Assembly (NCBI RefSeq): GCF_927798115.1
Contig: NZ_CAKMMG010000001.1
Span: 372,001-436,000 of the forward strand
Direction: 5' to 3'
From: Paenibacillus auburnensis
GTDB taxonomy: Bacteria > Bacillota > Bacilli > Paenibacillales > Paenibacillaceae
DNA: 64,000 bases
The notes under the pieces were generated by a model that saw only the letters and a program-made list of their open reading frames with translations, ran no database searches and was not told where the DNA came from. Below are positions 17,895-27,818 of the stretch, piece by piece (positions within the stretch are counted from its first letter, which is position 1; every line of letters starts with the position of its first letter). A program made the translations under genes and the position numbers.

Positions 17895-20425
17895 TGGAAA
17901 TAGCGAAGGTCATTGTCGATGTTCCTGTGCGCAGCACCGACCGGCCGTTCGATTATTTGATTCCTGATTCCCTGAAACTGTGGATAGAAGTCGGCAGCAG
18001 GGTAGCCGTTCCTTTCGGACACCGGACGGTACAAGGTTTCGTAGTCTCACTTGAATCCGGTGAGACTGGCTCGGTCTCTAGTCTTAAGCCGATTCAGGAG
18101 GTCCTGGATCTCCTGCCCCCGTTGTCGCCTGAGCTGGTTGAATTAGGCGACTGGATGAGTCAAAGATATGCCTGCAGACGTATTTCAGCTCTTCAGGCAA
18201 TGCTTCCAACGGCTCTTAAGGGCAAAGCCGAGCGTCTGATTTCTCTGGGGGAGGCTGCGGAAGAAGCAGCTAAGCCGGAGGATGAGCTGTTTCCGCTGTT
18301 TCTGGAGGATGATCAGGAGGAACGTACGATCATTGATTTTGTCAGACGGGGCGGAGAGGTCTCCATGAAGCAGCTGACCCGGACATTTCCGGATGCGGCG
18401 GAGACAGTGAAGTTTATGCTGCGGCGGGGAGTGCTGACCGAAAGCCAGTCCATTAAGGATAAAATGGGCAAAAAGAAGCTGAAGGCAGTAGATTTGGCGG
18501 TTGGTCTGGCTGCAGCCCGCGAATCGCTCAGCAGTTTCCCTGCGCGTTCTGCCCGGCAGAAGGAAGTTTTAGCTTTTTTGATCGAAATGGAGCAGATGCT
18601 GCCGATGCCGCTGAAAGACCTGCTGTCAGTGCTGCAGGTTACAACCGGCACGGTGAAAGCTCTTGAAGACAAAGGTTTCATCGAAATCACTGAGATCGAG
18701 GTATACCGCGACCCTTACCGGGGGCGGGACTTCAAACCGAGTACACCGCTGCCGCTTACTCCTGAGCAGCAGACGGTATTCACACGGATTGCCCGTACAG
18801 TTGAAGAGCAGCAGCATGAAGTGTTTCTGTTGCATGGGGTTACCGGAAGCGGGAAAACGGAGATTTATCTGCAATGTATCCAGCGTGTAGTCGATCAAGG
18901 AAGACAGGCGGTCGTGCTCGTGCCGGAAATTGCGCTTACTCCGCAGATGGTGGAACGGTTTAAAGGCCGGTTCGGCAGTGGTGTAGCGGTCATGCACAGC
19001 CGCCTGTCCGTAGGTGAACGTTATGATGAATGGCGCAAGATCCGGGAGGGGAAAGCGAATGTAGCCGTAGGGGCGCGTTCGGCGGTATTTGCCCCCTTTT
19101 CAAATCTGGGTCTGATCATTATGGATGAAGAGCATGAATCCTCCTATAAACAGGAGGAGAATCCGAAATATCATGCCCGTGATGTCGCTGTTCGCCGTGC
19201 AGAGCAGGGCGGAGCAGCGGTTATTCTGGGCTCAGCCACTCCTTCACTGGAGAGTTATCATGCAGCCAGATCACAGAGTGATATCCACTTCTCTCCAGTC
19301 CTGCTGGAGATGCCTACCCGGGCACTGGGCAATGAATTGCCCAAGGTGCATGTAGTCGACATGCGGGATGAATTGAAGGAGGGCAACCGCTCGATGTTCA
19401 GCCGCAGGCTGCATGCCGCACTGGAGAGCAGGCTCGAACGGGGAGAACAGACTGTATTGCTGCTGAACCGCAGGGGCTTCTCTACCTTTGTGATGTGCCG
19501 GAGCTGCGGTTATGTGGCTACATGTCCGGAATGCGATATTTCACTGACGTATCACAGCCGAAGCGACAATTTGCGCTGTCATTATTGCGGACATGCCGAA
19601 GCTTCGCCGAAGGAATGTCCGGAATGCGGAAGTGAACACATCCGTTTCTTCGGAACAGGGACCCAGCGCGTAGAGGAAGAGCTGGGTAAGCTCTTTCCAG
19701 GCATCCGTGTCATCCGGATGGATGTGGACACCACGACAGAGAAGGGCTCACATGAAAAGCTGCTGAACCAGTTCAGAGATAAGAAGGCTGATGTGCTGCT
19801 GGGAACACAAATGGTGGCAAAAGGACTGGATTTCCCGGATGTAACGCTTGTCGGCGTCATCACTGCGGATTCCGCGCTGAATCTGCCGGATTTCCGCGCA
19901 GCAGAGAAGACGTTCCAGCTGCTCACACAGGTCGCAGGCCGGGCCGGAAGACATCAGCTTCCCGGTGAGGTCGTAGTGCAGTCCTACACACCGGAGCATT
20001 ATTCAATCGTTCATGCCAGCGGACATGACTATAATTCGTTTGTCCGGGAAGAACTGAAGCACCGGAGAGATTTGCATTACCCGCCATACTGCCGTCTGAT
20101 TCTTGTCACGCTCTCACATGAGCAGCTTCCGCTGCTCCTGAAGATGGCGGAGAATTATGCGCTGAATCTGCAGGGACGGGCAAGGCAGCTCCGCTGGTTC
20201 GGCAGTCTGGACAAGCTGTCCTCAGATGCGCTTGACCTGCTCGGCCCGGTTGCCTCACCTTTGCCCCGGCTGAAAGGACGTTACCGCTTCCAGTGCATCG
20301 TGAAATGGCGGGGAGCGATCGATGCCATCGGACTGGCCCGCCAGGTAGCTGAAGAGCTGGAGGATTCTGTCCGCGATAACGGTCTGCAGATCAGCATTGA
20401 TGTGGACCCGCAAATGTTGATGTAA
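17894..20425 (+). CDS. priA: primosomal replication restart helicase PriA
   Basis: An 843-residue PriA that reloads the replicative helicase at stalled forks. The N-terminal 3'-DNA-binding domain starts IAKVIVDVPVRSTDRPFDYL-like; the helicase has the Walker A lysine K321 in TGSGKT and DEEH from D411. The zinc-binding cysteine cluster runs from C535 to C578 (CRSCGY, CPEC, CHYC, CPECG), inserted in the helicase domain as expected. The ATG overlaps the coaBC stop by one base. The -35 of the def promoter overlaps its last codons. Confidence 0.95.
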   Translation: MEIAKVIVDVPVRSTDRPFDYLIPDSLKLWIEVGSRVAVPFGHRTVQGFVVSLESGETGSVSSLKPIQEVLDLLPPLSPELVELGDWMSQRYACRRISALQAMLPTALKGKAERLISLGEAAEEAAKPEDELFPLFLEDDQEERTIIDFVRRGGEVSMKQLTRTFPDAAETVKFMLRRGVLTESQSIKDKMGKKKLKAVDLAVGLAAARESLSSFPARSARQKEVLAFLIEMEQMLPMPLKDLLSVLQVTTGTVKALEDKGFIEITEIEVYRDPYRGRDFKPSTPLPLTPEQQTVFTRIARTVEEQQHEVFLLHGVTGSGKTEIYLQCIQRVVDQGRQAVVLVPEIALTPQMVERFKGRFGSGVAVMHSRLSVGERYDEWRKIREGKANVAVGARSAVFAPFSNLGLIIMDEEHESSYKQEENPKYHARDVAVRRAEQGGAAVILGSATPSLESYHAARSQSDIHFSPVLLEMPTRALGNELPKVHVVDMRDELKEGNRSMFSRRLHAALESRLERGEQTVLLLNRRGFSTFVMCRSCGYVATCPECDISLTYHSRSDNLRCHYCGHAEASPKECPECGSEHIRFFGTGTQRVEEELGKLFPGIRVIRMDVDTTTEKGSHEKLLNQFRDKKADVLLGTQMVAKGLDFPDVTLVGVITADSALNLPDFRAAEKTFQLLTQVAGRAGRHQLPGEVVVQSYTPEHYSIVHASGHDYNSFVREELKHRRDLHYPPYCRLILVTLSHEQLPLLLKMAENYALNLQGRARQLRWFGSLDKLSSDALDLLGPVASPLPRLKGRYRFQCIVKWRGAIDAIGLARQVAEELEDSVRDNGLQISIDVDPQMLM

Positions 20426-20444
20426 CCTTCAGAAATGATACAAT
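20417..20444 (+). promoter_or_regulatory. candidate sigma-A promoter of the def-fmt-rsmB operon
   Basis: TTGATG (20417-20422), a 16-bp spacer and TACAAT (20439-20444), overlapping the end of priA and 43 bp before the def start. Confidence 0.6.
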
Positions 20445-20487
20445 GAAAGTACTTTGAAATGTTCAGAACAAGGATGGTGTACGTGTA

Positions 20488-20973
20488 ATGGCAATCAGAT
20501 TAATCGTAAAAGAACCGGATGAAGTGTTGCACAAGACAGCGAAAACAGTAACGAAAGTAACCGCGAACGTCCAGAAGCTGCTGGATGATATGGCAGATAC
20601 TATGTATGACGCCGAAGGTGTGGGTCTTGCGGCACCACAGGTGGGAATTCTGAAAAGGCTGATCGTCGTTGATGCTGACGAAGAGCATGGGCTGATCAAG
20701 CTGATTAATCCGGAGATCATCAGCACAGAGGGCGAGCAGTTCGGACCGGAAGGCTGCCTGAGTATTCCCGGGCTCAATGGTGATGTGCGCCGTGCAGAGA
20801 CGGTAACAGTGCGTGGGCTTGACCGTGAAGGCAATGAAGTCACCATTACGGGTAGCGGACTTCTAGCTCGGGCTTTCCAGCACGAGATCGATCATCTTAA
20901 TGGAGTCCTCTTTACGGACATTGCCGAGAAGGTCTATGAGTACAAAGCTGAACATAGCGAAGCCGGGGAGTGA
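20488..20973 (+). CDS. def: peptide deformylase
   Basis: Def removes the N-formyl group from nascent proteins as they leave the ribosome. All three metal-site motifs are present: [16 protein letters not shown] (ligand C90) and HEIDHLNG (ligands H132, H136, catalytic E133). The 161-residue length fits the type I shape more than the longer type II enzymes of many Gram-positives. It follows its own promoter and a GGATGG-type ribosome binding site, and its stop nearly overlaps fmt, the functional partner that adds the formyl group to initiator tRNA. Confidence 0.95.
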   Translation: MAIRLIVKEPDEVLHKTAKTVTKVTANVQKLLDDMADTMYDAEGVGLAAPQVGILKRLIVVDADEEHGLIKLINPEIISTEGEQFGPEGCLSIPGLNGDVRRAETVTVRGLDREGNEVTITGSGLLARAFQHEIDHLNGVLFTDIAEKVYEYKAEHSEAGE

Positions 20974-20978
20974 ATGAA

Positions 20979-21917
20979 ATGAAGATAGTGTTCATGGGAA
21001 CACCGGCATTTGCCGTGCCTTCATTGAAAATGCTCGTGGAGGAAGGCTATGACGTGGTAGCTGTTATTACTCAGCCTGACCGGCCGCAAGGCCGTAAGAA
21101 GACGCTTATGCCTACTCCGGTAAAGGAGGCTGCACTGTCTCTGGGGCTGCCGGTACTGCAGCCGGAACGGCTGCGCCGTCCGGAGGCGGTAGCCGAGCTT
21201 GCTGCCTATGAGCCGGATCTGATTGTTACGGCTGCTTACGGGCAAATTCTGCCTAAAAGTGTGCTTGATCTGCCTAAAAATGGTTGCGTCAATGTTCACG
21301 GTTCACTGCTCCCGAAATACCGCGGCGGTGCGCCTATTCAGCGCTGCATTATTAACGGGGAAAGTGTAACCGGCGTAACGCTGATGTACATGGCGGAAGG
21401 TCTGGATACAGGGGACATGATTTCCCGTGTCGAGGTGCCGATTGAAGATGAAGACACTGCAGGTGACCTGTTTGAGAAGCTGAGCCTTGCCGGATGTCAT
21501 CTGCTAAAGACTGAGATGCCTCGTCTAGCGAAGGGGCGGGTAGAAGCAGCAAAACAAAATGACAATGAGGCAACGTACGCACCGAACCTCACCCGCGATG
21601 ATGAGCGTATTGACTGGAATGCAGGCTCACGTGAAATCTATAACCGTATCCGGGGGCTGGTGCCGTTCTCCGGCGCATTTACCCTCTGGAATGGCGAGAC
21701 CTTTAAGGTATGGGCAGCGGCTAAACCTTTGGCAAGTCACAGCTCTGCGGTCAAAGCACCTGGTACAGTGCTGGTGGTTAACGAGCGCGGTGTAGAGGTG
21801 AGCACCGGTGACGGATCACTGCTGCTGACCTCTGTGCAGCCGGCCGGCAAAAAAGCGATGAGCGCCGGCGACTTCAGCCGCGGTGCGGCTATGAGTCCAG
21901 GGACGGTGCTAGGTTGA
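20979..21917 (+). CDS. fmt: methionyl-tRNA formyltransferase
   Basis: Fmt formylates initiator Met-tRNA with 10-formyl-tetrahydrofolate. It is 312 residues. The N-terminal Rossmann domain begins KIVFMGTPAFAVPSL; the active-site stretch NVHGSLLPKYRGGAPIQ carries the catalytic histidine at H107, and the C-terminal tRNA-binding domain starts after about 205. ATG 20979, 8 bp after GGGGAG, is preferred; a GTG at 20970 overlaps the def stop codon and is also possible. Its end overlaps the rsmB start by four bases. Confidence 0.95.
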   Translation: MKIVFMGTPAFAVPSLKMLVEEGYDVVAVITQPDRPQGRKKTLMPTPVKEAALSLGLPVLQPERLRRPEAVAELAAYEPDLIVTAAYGQILPKSVLDLPKNGCVNVHGSLLPKYRGGAPIQRCIINGESVTGVTLMYMAEGLDTGDMISRVEVPIEDEDTAGDLFEKLSLAGCHLLKTEMPRLAKGRVEAAKQNDNEATYAPNLTRDDERIDWNAGSREIYNRIRGLVPFSGAFTLWNGETFKVWAAAKPLASHSSAVKAPGTVLVVNERGVEVSTGDGSLLLTSVQPAGKKAMSAGDFSRGAAMSPGTVLG

Positions 21918-23413
21918 GCGCGGGCGGCAATAATGGTCCGGGCCGTAGCGCGCACCGGCCTCACAACAAGAGTGGAGCGGCTAAGGCTGCGGGCAGTACA
22001 ACACCTGCCGGAACCAAATCTGGAGCGGAAGGCAAGAATATCCGCAAGAGCAGCAAGCAGGCAGCGGGTTCTGCCCGTGAGCTTGCGCTCGATGTTCTCG
22101 TGCGGGTCGAGCAGGAAGGAGCTTACAGCAATCTCCTTCTGAACAGCAGTTTGCAGAAGTCTGCGCTTAGCCGTGAAGATTCAGGACTGGTAACGGAACT
22201 GGTATATGGTACTATTTCGCGGATGCTCACCCTAGATCACGTCCTGGGAGATTTCGTGAGTAAGGGCATCACGAAGCTGCAGCCTTGGGTACGCAATCTG
22301 TTGCGCCTAAGCCTGTATCAGATTATGTATCTGGACCGTATACCATCTCATGCAGCTGTTAATGAGGCGGTCAATATCGCCAAGAAGCGCGGTCATCAGG
22401 GCATATCCGGCATGGTTAACGGCGTACTCCGCAGCGTGCTGCGTGCAGGCGATCTGCCGGTGCTGAGTAAAAATATTAGTGAGACTGAAAGAATTTCCAT
22501 TCTGCATTCCCATCCGCTCTGGATGGTGGAGCGCTGGAGTGCAGAGTATGGGATCGAGACGGCAGAGGCTATGTGCGCCGCTAACAATGAACCCCCGGCA
22601 GTCAGTGTCCGTGTGAACACAACGATGATCAGCCGTGACAGTCTGCTGGCGAAAATGCAGGAGTCAGGACTGGATGCTGCTGCCTCCAAGGTAAGCCCTT
22701 ATGGTATCGTGGTCAAAGGGGGCGGTAATCTTGCCCTATCTGCCTGGTACAAGGACGGATATCTGTCTGTGCAAGACGAGAGCTCCATGCTGGTCGCCGA
22801 AGCTGTAGAACCTGAGCCGGGAATGAGGGTGCTTGATTGCTGTGCAGCCCCCGGCGGTAAAAGCGCGCATATGGGTGAGCTGATGAAGGATGAAGGATAT
22901 ATTTATGCAAATGATCTGCATGCCCACAAAGCCAAACTGATCTCTGATCAGGCGGAACGCCTGGGGCTGGACTGCATTACCACAGGCAGCAGTGACGCAC
23001 TTGAACTGGCAGCAGCGCTGCCGCCGGAATCCTTTGACCGGATTCTGCTGGATGCGCCTTGTTCCGGTCTTGGGGTCATCCGGCGCAAGCCGGATCTTAA
23101 ATGGCGTAAGCAGCCTGATGACGTAGCCAGCGTAAGCGCTCTGCAGGGAGAGCTGCTGCAGTCGGTTTCCCGGCTCTTGAAGCCGGGCGGCGTGCTGGTG
23201 TACAGTACCTGTACGACTGAACAGGCCGAGAACAGCGGGATTGTGGCTGAGTTTTTAGAACGTAACCCGGATTTCGTTCCGGTGAGCTTTGAAACGCCTG
23301 TCTGGGAACGTCTCGGCGGGACGGCGCTGGCCGCAGGTCAGGGAATCCAGCTGCTGCCGCAGCATTTTGGAAGCGACGGATTTTATATTGCCCGGCTCCG
23401 GCGACTCTTGTAA
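21914..23413 (+). CDS. rsmB: 16S rRNA (cytosine-967-C5)-methyltransferase
   Basis: RsmB methylates C967 of 16S rRNA. It is 499 residues, somewhat long because of a low-complexity Ala/Gly/Ser/Lys-rich N-terminal tail of about 50 residues. The NusB-like RNA-binding domain spans about 55-190, followed by a SAM-dependent methyltransferase: CCAAPGGKS motif I, DAPCSGLGVIRRKPD with C383 and YSTCTTE with the catalytic C433. The start is TTG at 21914, overlapping the fmt stop (TTGA). A terminator follows, closing the def-fmt-rsmB operon. Confidence 0.93.
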   Translation: MSAGGNNGPGRSAHRPHNKSGAAKAAGSTTPAGTKSGAEGKNIRKSSKQAAGSARELALDVLVRVEQEGAYSNLLLNSSLQKSALSREDSGLVTELVYGTISRMLTLDHVLGDFVSKGITKLQPWVRNLLRLSLYQIMYLDRIPSHAAVNEAVNIAKKRGHQGISGMVNGVLRSVLRAGDLPVLSKNISETERISILHSHPLWMVERWSAEYGIETAEAMCAANNEPPAVSVRVNTTMISRDSLLAKMQESGLDAAASKVSPYGIVVKGGGNLALSAWYKDGYLSVQDESSMLVAEAVEPEPGMRVLDCCAAPGGKSAHMGELMKDEGYIYANDLHAHKAKLISDQAERLGLDCITTGSSDALELAAALPPESFDRILLDAPCSGLGVIRRKPDLKWRKQPDDVASVSALQGELLQSVSRLLKPGGVLVYSTCTTEQAENSGIVAEFLERNPDFVPVSFETPVWERLGGTALAAGQGIQLLPQHFGSDGFYIARLRRLL

Positions 23414-23444
23414 AATAGTAAACCGGCAGGGAAATTACAGATGT

Positions 23445-23485
23445 CCCGCCCGCAGATTTTGGTGCGCGGCGGGCTTTTCTTTTAC
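23445..23485 (+). terminator. intrinsic terminator after rsmB
   Basis: CCCGCC(C)GCA pairs with TGC(GC)GGCGGG around a GATTTTGG loop and is followed by CTTTTCTTTT. It closes the def-fmt-rsmB operon. Confidence 0.8.
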
Positions 23486-23663
23486 CGTCTCTGATATTTG
23501 TGTTAAAATAGGAAGAATGAGAAATAATACGCATATCCGTTAGGATAATCGTCATATCGTCCTTTTAAGGACGGTATTCGTTTTGTGCTGATACAGAAGC
23601 TGGTCCGCAGTCGTCCCGATCCATTGATTTTTATACTTTATGAAAGAACAGGTGCTAAATATA

Positions 23664-24704
23664 ATGAAACCTTTAATATATGATTTCTCTTTGGAAGAGT
23701 TGCAGCAGTGGGCCAAAGATAACGGAGAGCCAGCTTTCCGCGGCGGCCAGATTTTCGACTGGCTGTACGTGAAACGCGTCAATGACTTTGAGTCCATGAG
23801 TAACCTGTCCAAGACGCTCCGCGCCAAGCTGACGGAGCAGTTCAGCATTAATGCATTGACTGAGATTACAAAGCTGGAGTCTAAGGACGGAACCGTTAAA
23901 TTCCTGTTTGGTCTGCATGATGATCATGCAATCGAGACAGTTATTATGAAACACAATTATGGAAACAGCGTATGTGTTACGACACAGGTAGGCTGCCGGA
24001 TCGGCTGTACATTTTGTGCCTCTACACTGGGCGGCCTGAAGCGCGACCTTACAGCCGGCGAGATCGTTGCCCAGGTTGTCCGTTCCCAGCAGATTCTTGA
24101 TGCACGCGGTGAACGTGTCAGCAGTATCGTAATTATGGGTACTGGAGAACCGTTTGAGAATTATGACGCCACGATGCGCTTCCTGCGTCTGATGATTCAT
24201 GAGAAGGGACTCAATATCGGCCAGCGCCATATCACAGTATCTACAAGCGGAATTGTGCCGAACATTTACAAATTTGCTGAGGAAGACACACAGATCAATC
24301 TGGCGATTTCGATTCATGCACCTAATGATGCGCTGCGCTCCAAGCTGATGCCGGTCAACCGGCGGTACCCGTTCGATGATGTAATTGAGTCCTTGCGTTA
24401 TTATCAGGCCAAGACAGGCCGTCGTATCAGCTTCGAATATGCGCTGATCGGCGGAGTCAATGACCAGCCGGAGCATGCTAAAGAACTGGCCGGTGTGCTC
24501 AAGACAATGCTGTGCCATGTCAACCTGATTCCGGTCAATCATGTACCGGAGCGCAAATATGTGCGGACTTCCCGCAATGATATTTTTGAATTTCAGCGTA
24601 TTCTGGCCGACCAGGGCGTGAATGTAACGATCCGCCGTGAGCAGGGCCATGATATTGCGGCCGCATGCGGACAGCTGCGCGCCAAACATATGGAGTTGGG
24701 GTGA
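23664..24704 (+). CDS. rlmN: dual-specificity 23S rRNA/tRNA (adenine-C2)-methyltransferase RlmN
   Basis: A radical-SAM enzyme of 346 residues that methylates C2 of A2503 in 23S rRNA and A37 of some tRNAs. The [4Fe-4S]-binding CX3CX2C motif is C111, C115, C118 ([11 protein letters not shown]), followed by [10 protein letters not shown]. The C-terminal AAACGQL contains the conserved cysteine needed for the methylene transfer mechanism. ATG 23664 (MKPLIYDFS) matches the family start; the ATG at 23640 would add eight extra residues. It precedes the stp-prkC pair, as in B. subtilis. Confidence 0.95.
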   Translation: MKPLIYDFSLEELQQWAKDNGEPAFRGGQIFDWLYVKRVNDFESMSNLSKTLRAKLTEQFSINALTEITKLESKDGTVKFLFGLHDDHAIETVIMKHNYGNSVCVTTQVGCRIGCTFCASTLGGLKRDLTAGEIVAQVVRSQQILDARGERVSSIVIMGTGEPFENYDATMRFLRLMIHEKGLNIGQRHITVSTSGIVPNIYKFAEEDTQINLAISIHAPNDALRSKLMPVNRRYPFDDVIESLRYYQAKTGRRISFEYALIGGVNDQPEHAKELAGVLKTMLCHVNLIPVNHVPERKYVRTSRNDIFEFQRILADQGVNVTIRREQGHDIAAACGQLRAKHMELG

Positions 24705-24710
24705 GGATAT

Positions 24711-25487
24711 TTGATCAGAACAGTTCATGCCAGCGACGTTGGCCGGGTACGTACGGTCAATGAGGATTCGGTCTGGATCGGCACAACACGTCACGGTTAT
24801 ACCCTTGGCATTATTGCCGATGGAATGGGCGGACATTTAGCAGGAGACACTGCGAGCAAGCTCGCGCTGGAGACAATGCGCAGCACACTCGACGAACTGC
24901 CGCCGGATCTTCCGGGGGAAGAGCTTAGAGAATCGCTAACAGCTGCCATAATGGAGGCCAACCGCACGGTCTTTACCGAGGCTTCGCGCGACGAAAAGTA
25001 CCATAACATGGGTACGACAGTGGTTGCTGTTCTACTTCAAGGGCCGGCCGGATATATTGGCCATATCGGAGACAGCAGAGCTTATCTTGTTAAAGACGGT
25101 GCCGCAATTCAATTAACCGAGGATCATACGCTGGTCAATGAGCTGTTCAAAAACGGCCAGATCAGCCAGGAGGAGCTTGGCAACCATCCGCGCCGCAATG
25201 TACTGACTAGAGCGCTGGGGACGGATGCCGAGGTTAAGGCTGATTTGGCTCCTGTAAGCTTGTCCTTGGGGGAACTTCTGCTGCTGTGCAGTGACGGTCT
25301 GAGCAATTTCGTCAGCCAGGAGCATCTGGGCAAGGTTGCCGGGATTCATGAAATACCGTTAGAGGAAAGAGCGGATCGATTACTTCAACTGGCATTATTA
25401 GCCGGTGGCGGCGACAACATCAGCGTCGCTATGTTAGAACATCAAGGAGAGGCCGCTGTGCCCGAGACAAAGGAGTGGAATAGATGA
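24711..25487 (+). CDS. prpC: PP2C-type serine/threonine phosphatase (Stp/PrpC)
   Basis: A 258-residue Mg/Mn-dependent PP2C phosphatase that reverses PrkC phosphorylation. Metal-site motifs: VRTVNEDS, ADGMGGHLAGD, GHIGDSRAYL, CSDGLSN and GGGDNISV. The start is TTG at 24711, seven bases after the rlmN stop, with GGGGTGAGG upstream. The last codons overlap the ATG of prkC (ATGA), so kinase and phosphatase are produced together, the usual arrangement in Firmicutes. Confidence 0.95.
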   Translation: MIRTVHASDVGRVRTVNEDSVWIGTTRHGYTLGIIADGMGGHLAGDTASKLALETMRSTLDELPPDLPGEELRESLTAAIMEANRTVFTEASRDEKYHNMGTTVVAVLLQGPAGYIGHIGDSRAYLVKDGAAIQLTEDHTLVNELFKNGQISQEELGNHPRRNVLTRALGTDAEVKADLAPVSLSLGELLLLCSDGLSNFVSQEHLGKVAGIHEIPLEERADRLLQLALLAGGGDNISVAMLEHQGEAAVPETKEWNR

Positions 25488-27685
25488 TCGGTCACGAATT
25501 GGGCGGCCGTTACCAAGTCATCGAACGGATCGGGGGAGGTGGCATGGCGCTTGTTTACAGAGCCCATGACATTTTGCTTAACCGGAACGTCGCCATTAAA
25601 GTATTAAGAAATCAGTTTGTACATGACGAGGAGTTCATCCGCCGCTTCCGGCGTGAGGCACAATCGGCTGCTTCCTTATCGCATCCGAATGTAGTCAGTA
25701 TCTACGATGTAGGTCAGGAAGAGGATGTCCATTACATCGTGATGGAGTATGTTGAAGGTAAGAACCTGAATGAAATTATAAAAGAACGGGCGCCGCTACA
25801 GGTAGATGAATCTATCCGGATTGCTTCCCAGATTTGCGATGCGCTTGACCATGCGCATCAGAATCAGATTATCCACCGTGATATTAAACCTCATAACATC
25901 CTGATTGGACGCAACGGCCGAGTTAAAGTAACGGATTTCGGTATAGCCCGTGCAGTTACCTCTACCACAATTACCCAGACTGGTTCTGTAATTGGTTCTG
26001 TGCATTATTTTTCACCGGAGCATGCCAAAGGTGTGATGACCGGAGAAAAGTCCGATTTGTATTCGCTCGGGATCGTACTCTACCAGATGTTAACCGGTGT
26101 GCTGCCTTTTTTGGGTGAAAGCCCGATCAGCGTAGCGCTTAAGCATCTGCAGGAGGAATTCGAAGAGCCGCGGCTGCTGAATCCGCTGATTCCGCAAAGC
26201 GTGGAGAATGTGATCCTGCGTTCTATGCGCAAAAATCCGGATGAGCGGTATCAGTCTGCCAAGGAGATGCTTCAGGATCTGGAGACCTGCCTGCTGCCTG
26301 AACGGCGTAGCGAAGCCAAAGCCTTGTTCCATGATGAGGACGATGAAGACCGGACAAGGATTATCCCGGCGATCAAACCGATTCAGCGTGGTCTGGGCAG
26401 CCGCAGCGGCGGGGGTGAAGAACGGATGCGCCGTATGGATGAGGAGGATGACGTTCCGCCCGCACTGAACAGTAAGCGGAGATGGGGGCGTCCGGCATTA
26501 TGGATAGGTCTTACCTTGCTTTTATTACTTGCCATGGGCAGTGTGGTCTGGTATGTGAACTCCAAGCTGGTGGTTGCCGAAGTCACTGTGCCGGATGTAA
26601 CCAACCAAACGCTGGAAAAAGCTACATCAATGCTGGATGAAGTTGGGCTGATCGTGGAGGATCCGGTTGTAGAGCAATACAACCCGAACTTTGACGAGAA
26701 TGTCGTCTGGGAACAGAATAAAAAGAAAGGCACTGTGGTTAAAGAAGGAACGCATATTGTTCTCACAGTGAGCACTGCAAAGCCTACCTCAAATGTGCCT
26801 TCATTGTCCGGCAAAACCTATGATGATGCAGTAAAAGCTTTAATGGCAGAAGGTGTGGAACAAAGCCGGATCAGCCAGGACCCGCGCTTCAGCGAAGATT
26901 TCCCTGAAGGACAGGTAATCGGCACTGAACCGGCGGAAGGCAGCGAATATGATCCGGAGACGGCTACGATTAAAGTCATTGTCAGTAAAGGCAAAGAAAG
27001 CAAGCCGATGCCTGACCTGACAGGTAAAACCCAGGATGAAGCCAAGGTAATATTGGAGGATTTGGGACTGGTGCTGGATGAGGTTAGTGAAGATACCAGC
27101 TACTCCGTCGATAAAGGGAAAATCACGAAGCAATGGCCTTATGAGAAAGATGATCTGGTATCTCCCGGAGATAAAATCTCCATCTCCCTGAGCACAGGAT
27201 TCCCGCCGGAAGCGTTGAATTATACTTTCAATGTGCCGGTAGCACCGTCAAGCGACGGTAAGAAAACCAAAATCCGTATCGTGTATTCCGATGCCCGCAA
27301 CGATGGGGAGCCTCAGGAGTGGGGTACGCGTACTATAGCGAAGACCCAGGTGTTGTCTGTGAATCTGGTCCTTGCACCGAATAAGGACGGCGCGGTCTCG
27401 ATCTACCAGGACGGGGAATATATCGAGGCTTATGAGATCCGCTATTCCGATGCCAAGAACGGCACGGTACAGCAGCCTGAACCTCCGGCGACTCAGACGC
27501 CAGAGCCTACGGTTGCACCTACCGAGACACCGGCAGAACCTACGATTGAACCGGAGATCCTGCCACCGGGTTCCGAAGAAGGCGTAAATGCAGGCGGTAA
27601 CAACCAAACCGGTTATATCGTGAACAACGCCTCGGAAGGTCAAAGTAATAAAAAAGGTAAAGCGAAGGACAATAAGAAGAATTAA
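25484..27685 (+). CDS. prkC: PASTA-domain serine/threonine protein kinase (PrkC)
   Basis: A membrane-spanning eukaryotic-type kinase of 733 residues. The cytosolic kinase domain (about 10-270) has GGGGMALVY, VAIKVLR, IHRDIKPHN, the DFG loop VTDFGIAR and an activation loop rich in Thr (TSTTITQTGSVIGS). A charged linker is followed by one membrane helix (about 336-358) and three extracellular PASTA repeats (about 367-433, 434-502, 503-570) that in the family bind muropeptides or lipid II, signalling growth and spore germination. A non-PASTA domain and a Pro/Thr/Glu-rich linker end the protein. It partners the upstream PP2C and the downstream rsgA, a known PrkC substrate in B. subtilis. Confidence 0.95.
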   Translation: MIGHELGGRYQVIERIGGGGMALVYRAHDILLNRNVAIKVLRNQFVHDEEFIRRFRREAQSAASLSHPNVVSIYDVGQEEDVHYIVMEYVEGKNLNEIIKERAPLQVDESIRIASQICDALDHAHQNQIIHRDIKPHNILIGRNGRVKVTDFGIARAVTSTTITQTGSVIGSVHYFSPEHAKGVMTGEKSDLYSLGIVLYQMLTGVLPFLGESPISVALKHLQEEFEEPRLLNPLIPQSVENVILRSMRKNPDERYQSAKEMLQDLETCLLPERRSEAKALFHDEDDEDRTRIIPAIKPIQRGLGSRSGGGEERMRRMDEEDDVPPALNSKRRWGRPALWIGLTLLLLLAMGSVVWYVNSKLVVAEVTVPDVTNQTLEKATSMLDEVGLIVEDPVVEQYNPNFDENVVWEQNKKKGTVVKEGTHIVLTVSTAKPTSNVPSLSGKTYDDAVKALMAEGVEQSRISQDPRFSEDFPEGQVIGTEPAEGSEYDPETATIKVIVSKGKESKPMPDLTGKTQDEAKVILEDLGLVLDEVSEDTSYSVDKGKITKQWPYEKDDLVSPGDKISISLSTGFPPEALNYTFNVPVAPSSDGKKTKIRIVYSDARNDGEPQEWGTRTIAKTQVLSVNLVLAPNKDGAVSIYQDGEYIEAYEIRYSDAKNGTVQQPEPPATQTPEPTVAPTETPAEPTIEPEILPPGSEEGVNAGGNNQTGYIVNNASEGQSNKKGKAKDNKKN

Positions 27686-27818
27686 GGCAATATCCAATAA
27701 AAGAGAAAAGCTGCAGCTGTTCCAGTTCATTAGCGGTAAGGCTGCGGCAGCGAGATGACCCGGGGAGTTTTTAGCTTGGGTCATTTGCGCAAAATCAGGA
27801 GAGGAAGGCTCATTATGT

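Noticed and set aside
23673..24836. 387-codon open frame on the minus strand over rlmN
   Set aside because: Antisense to a conserved radical-SAM gene, crosses into stp, and has no recognisable domain.
27755..27784. ATGACCC/GGGTCAT hairpin between prkC and rsgA as terminator
   Set aside because: The stem is only 7 bp, the loop is long and no T-run follows; read-through into rsgA is more likely.
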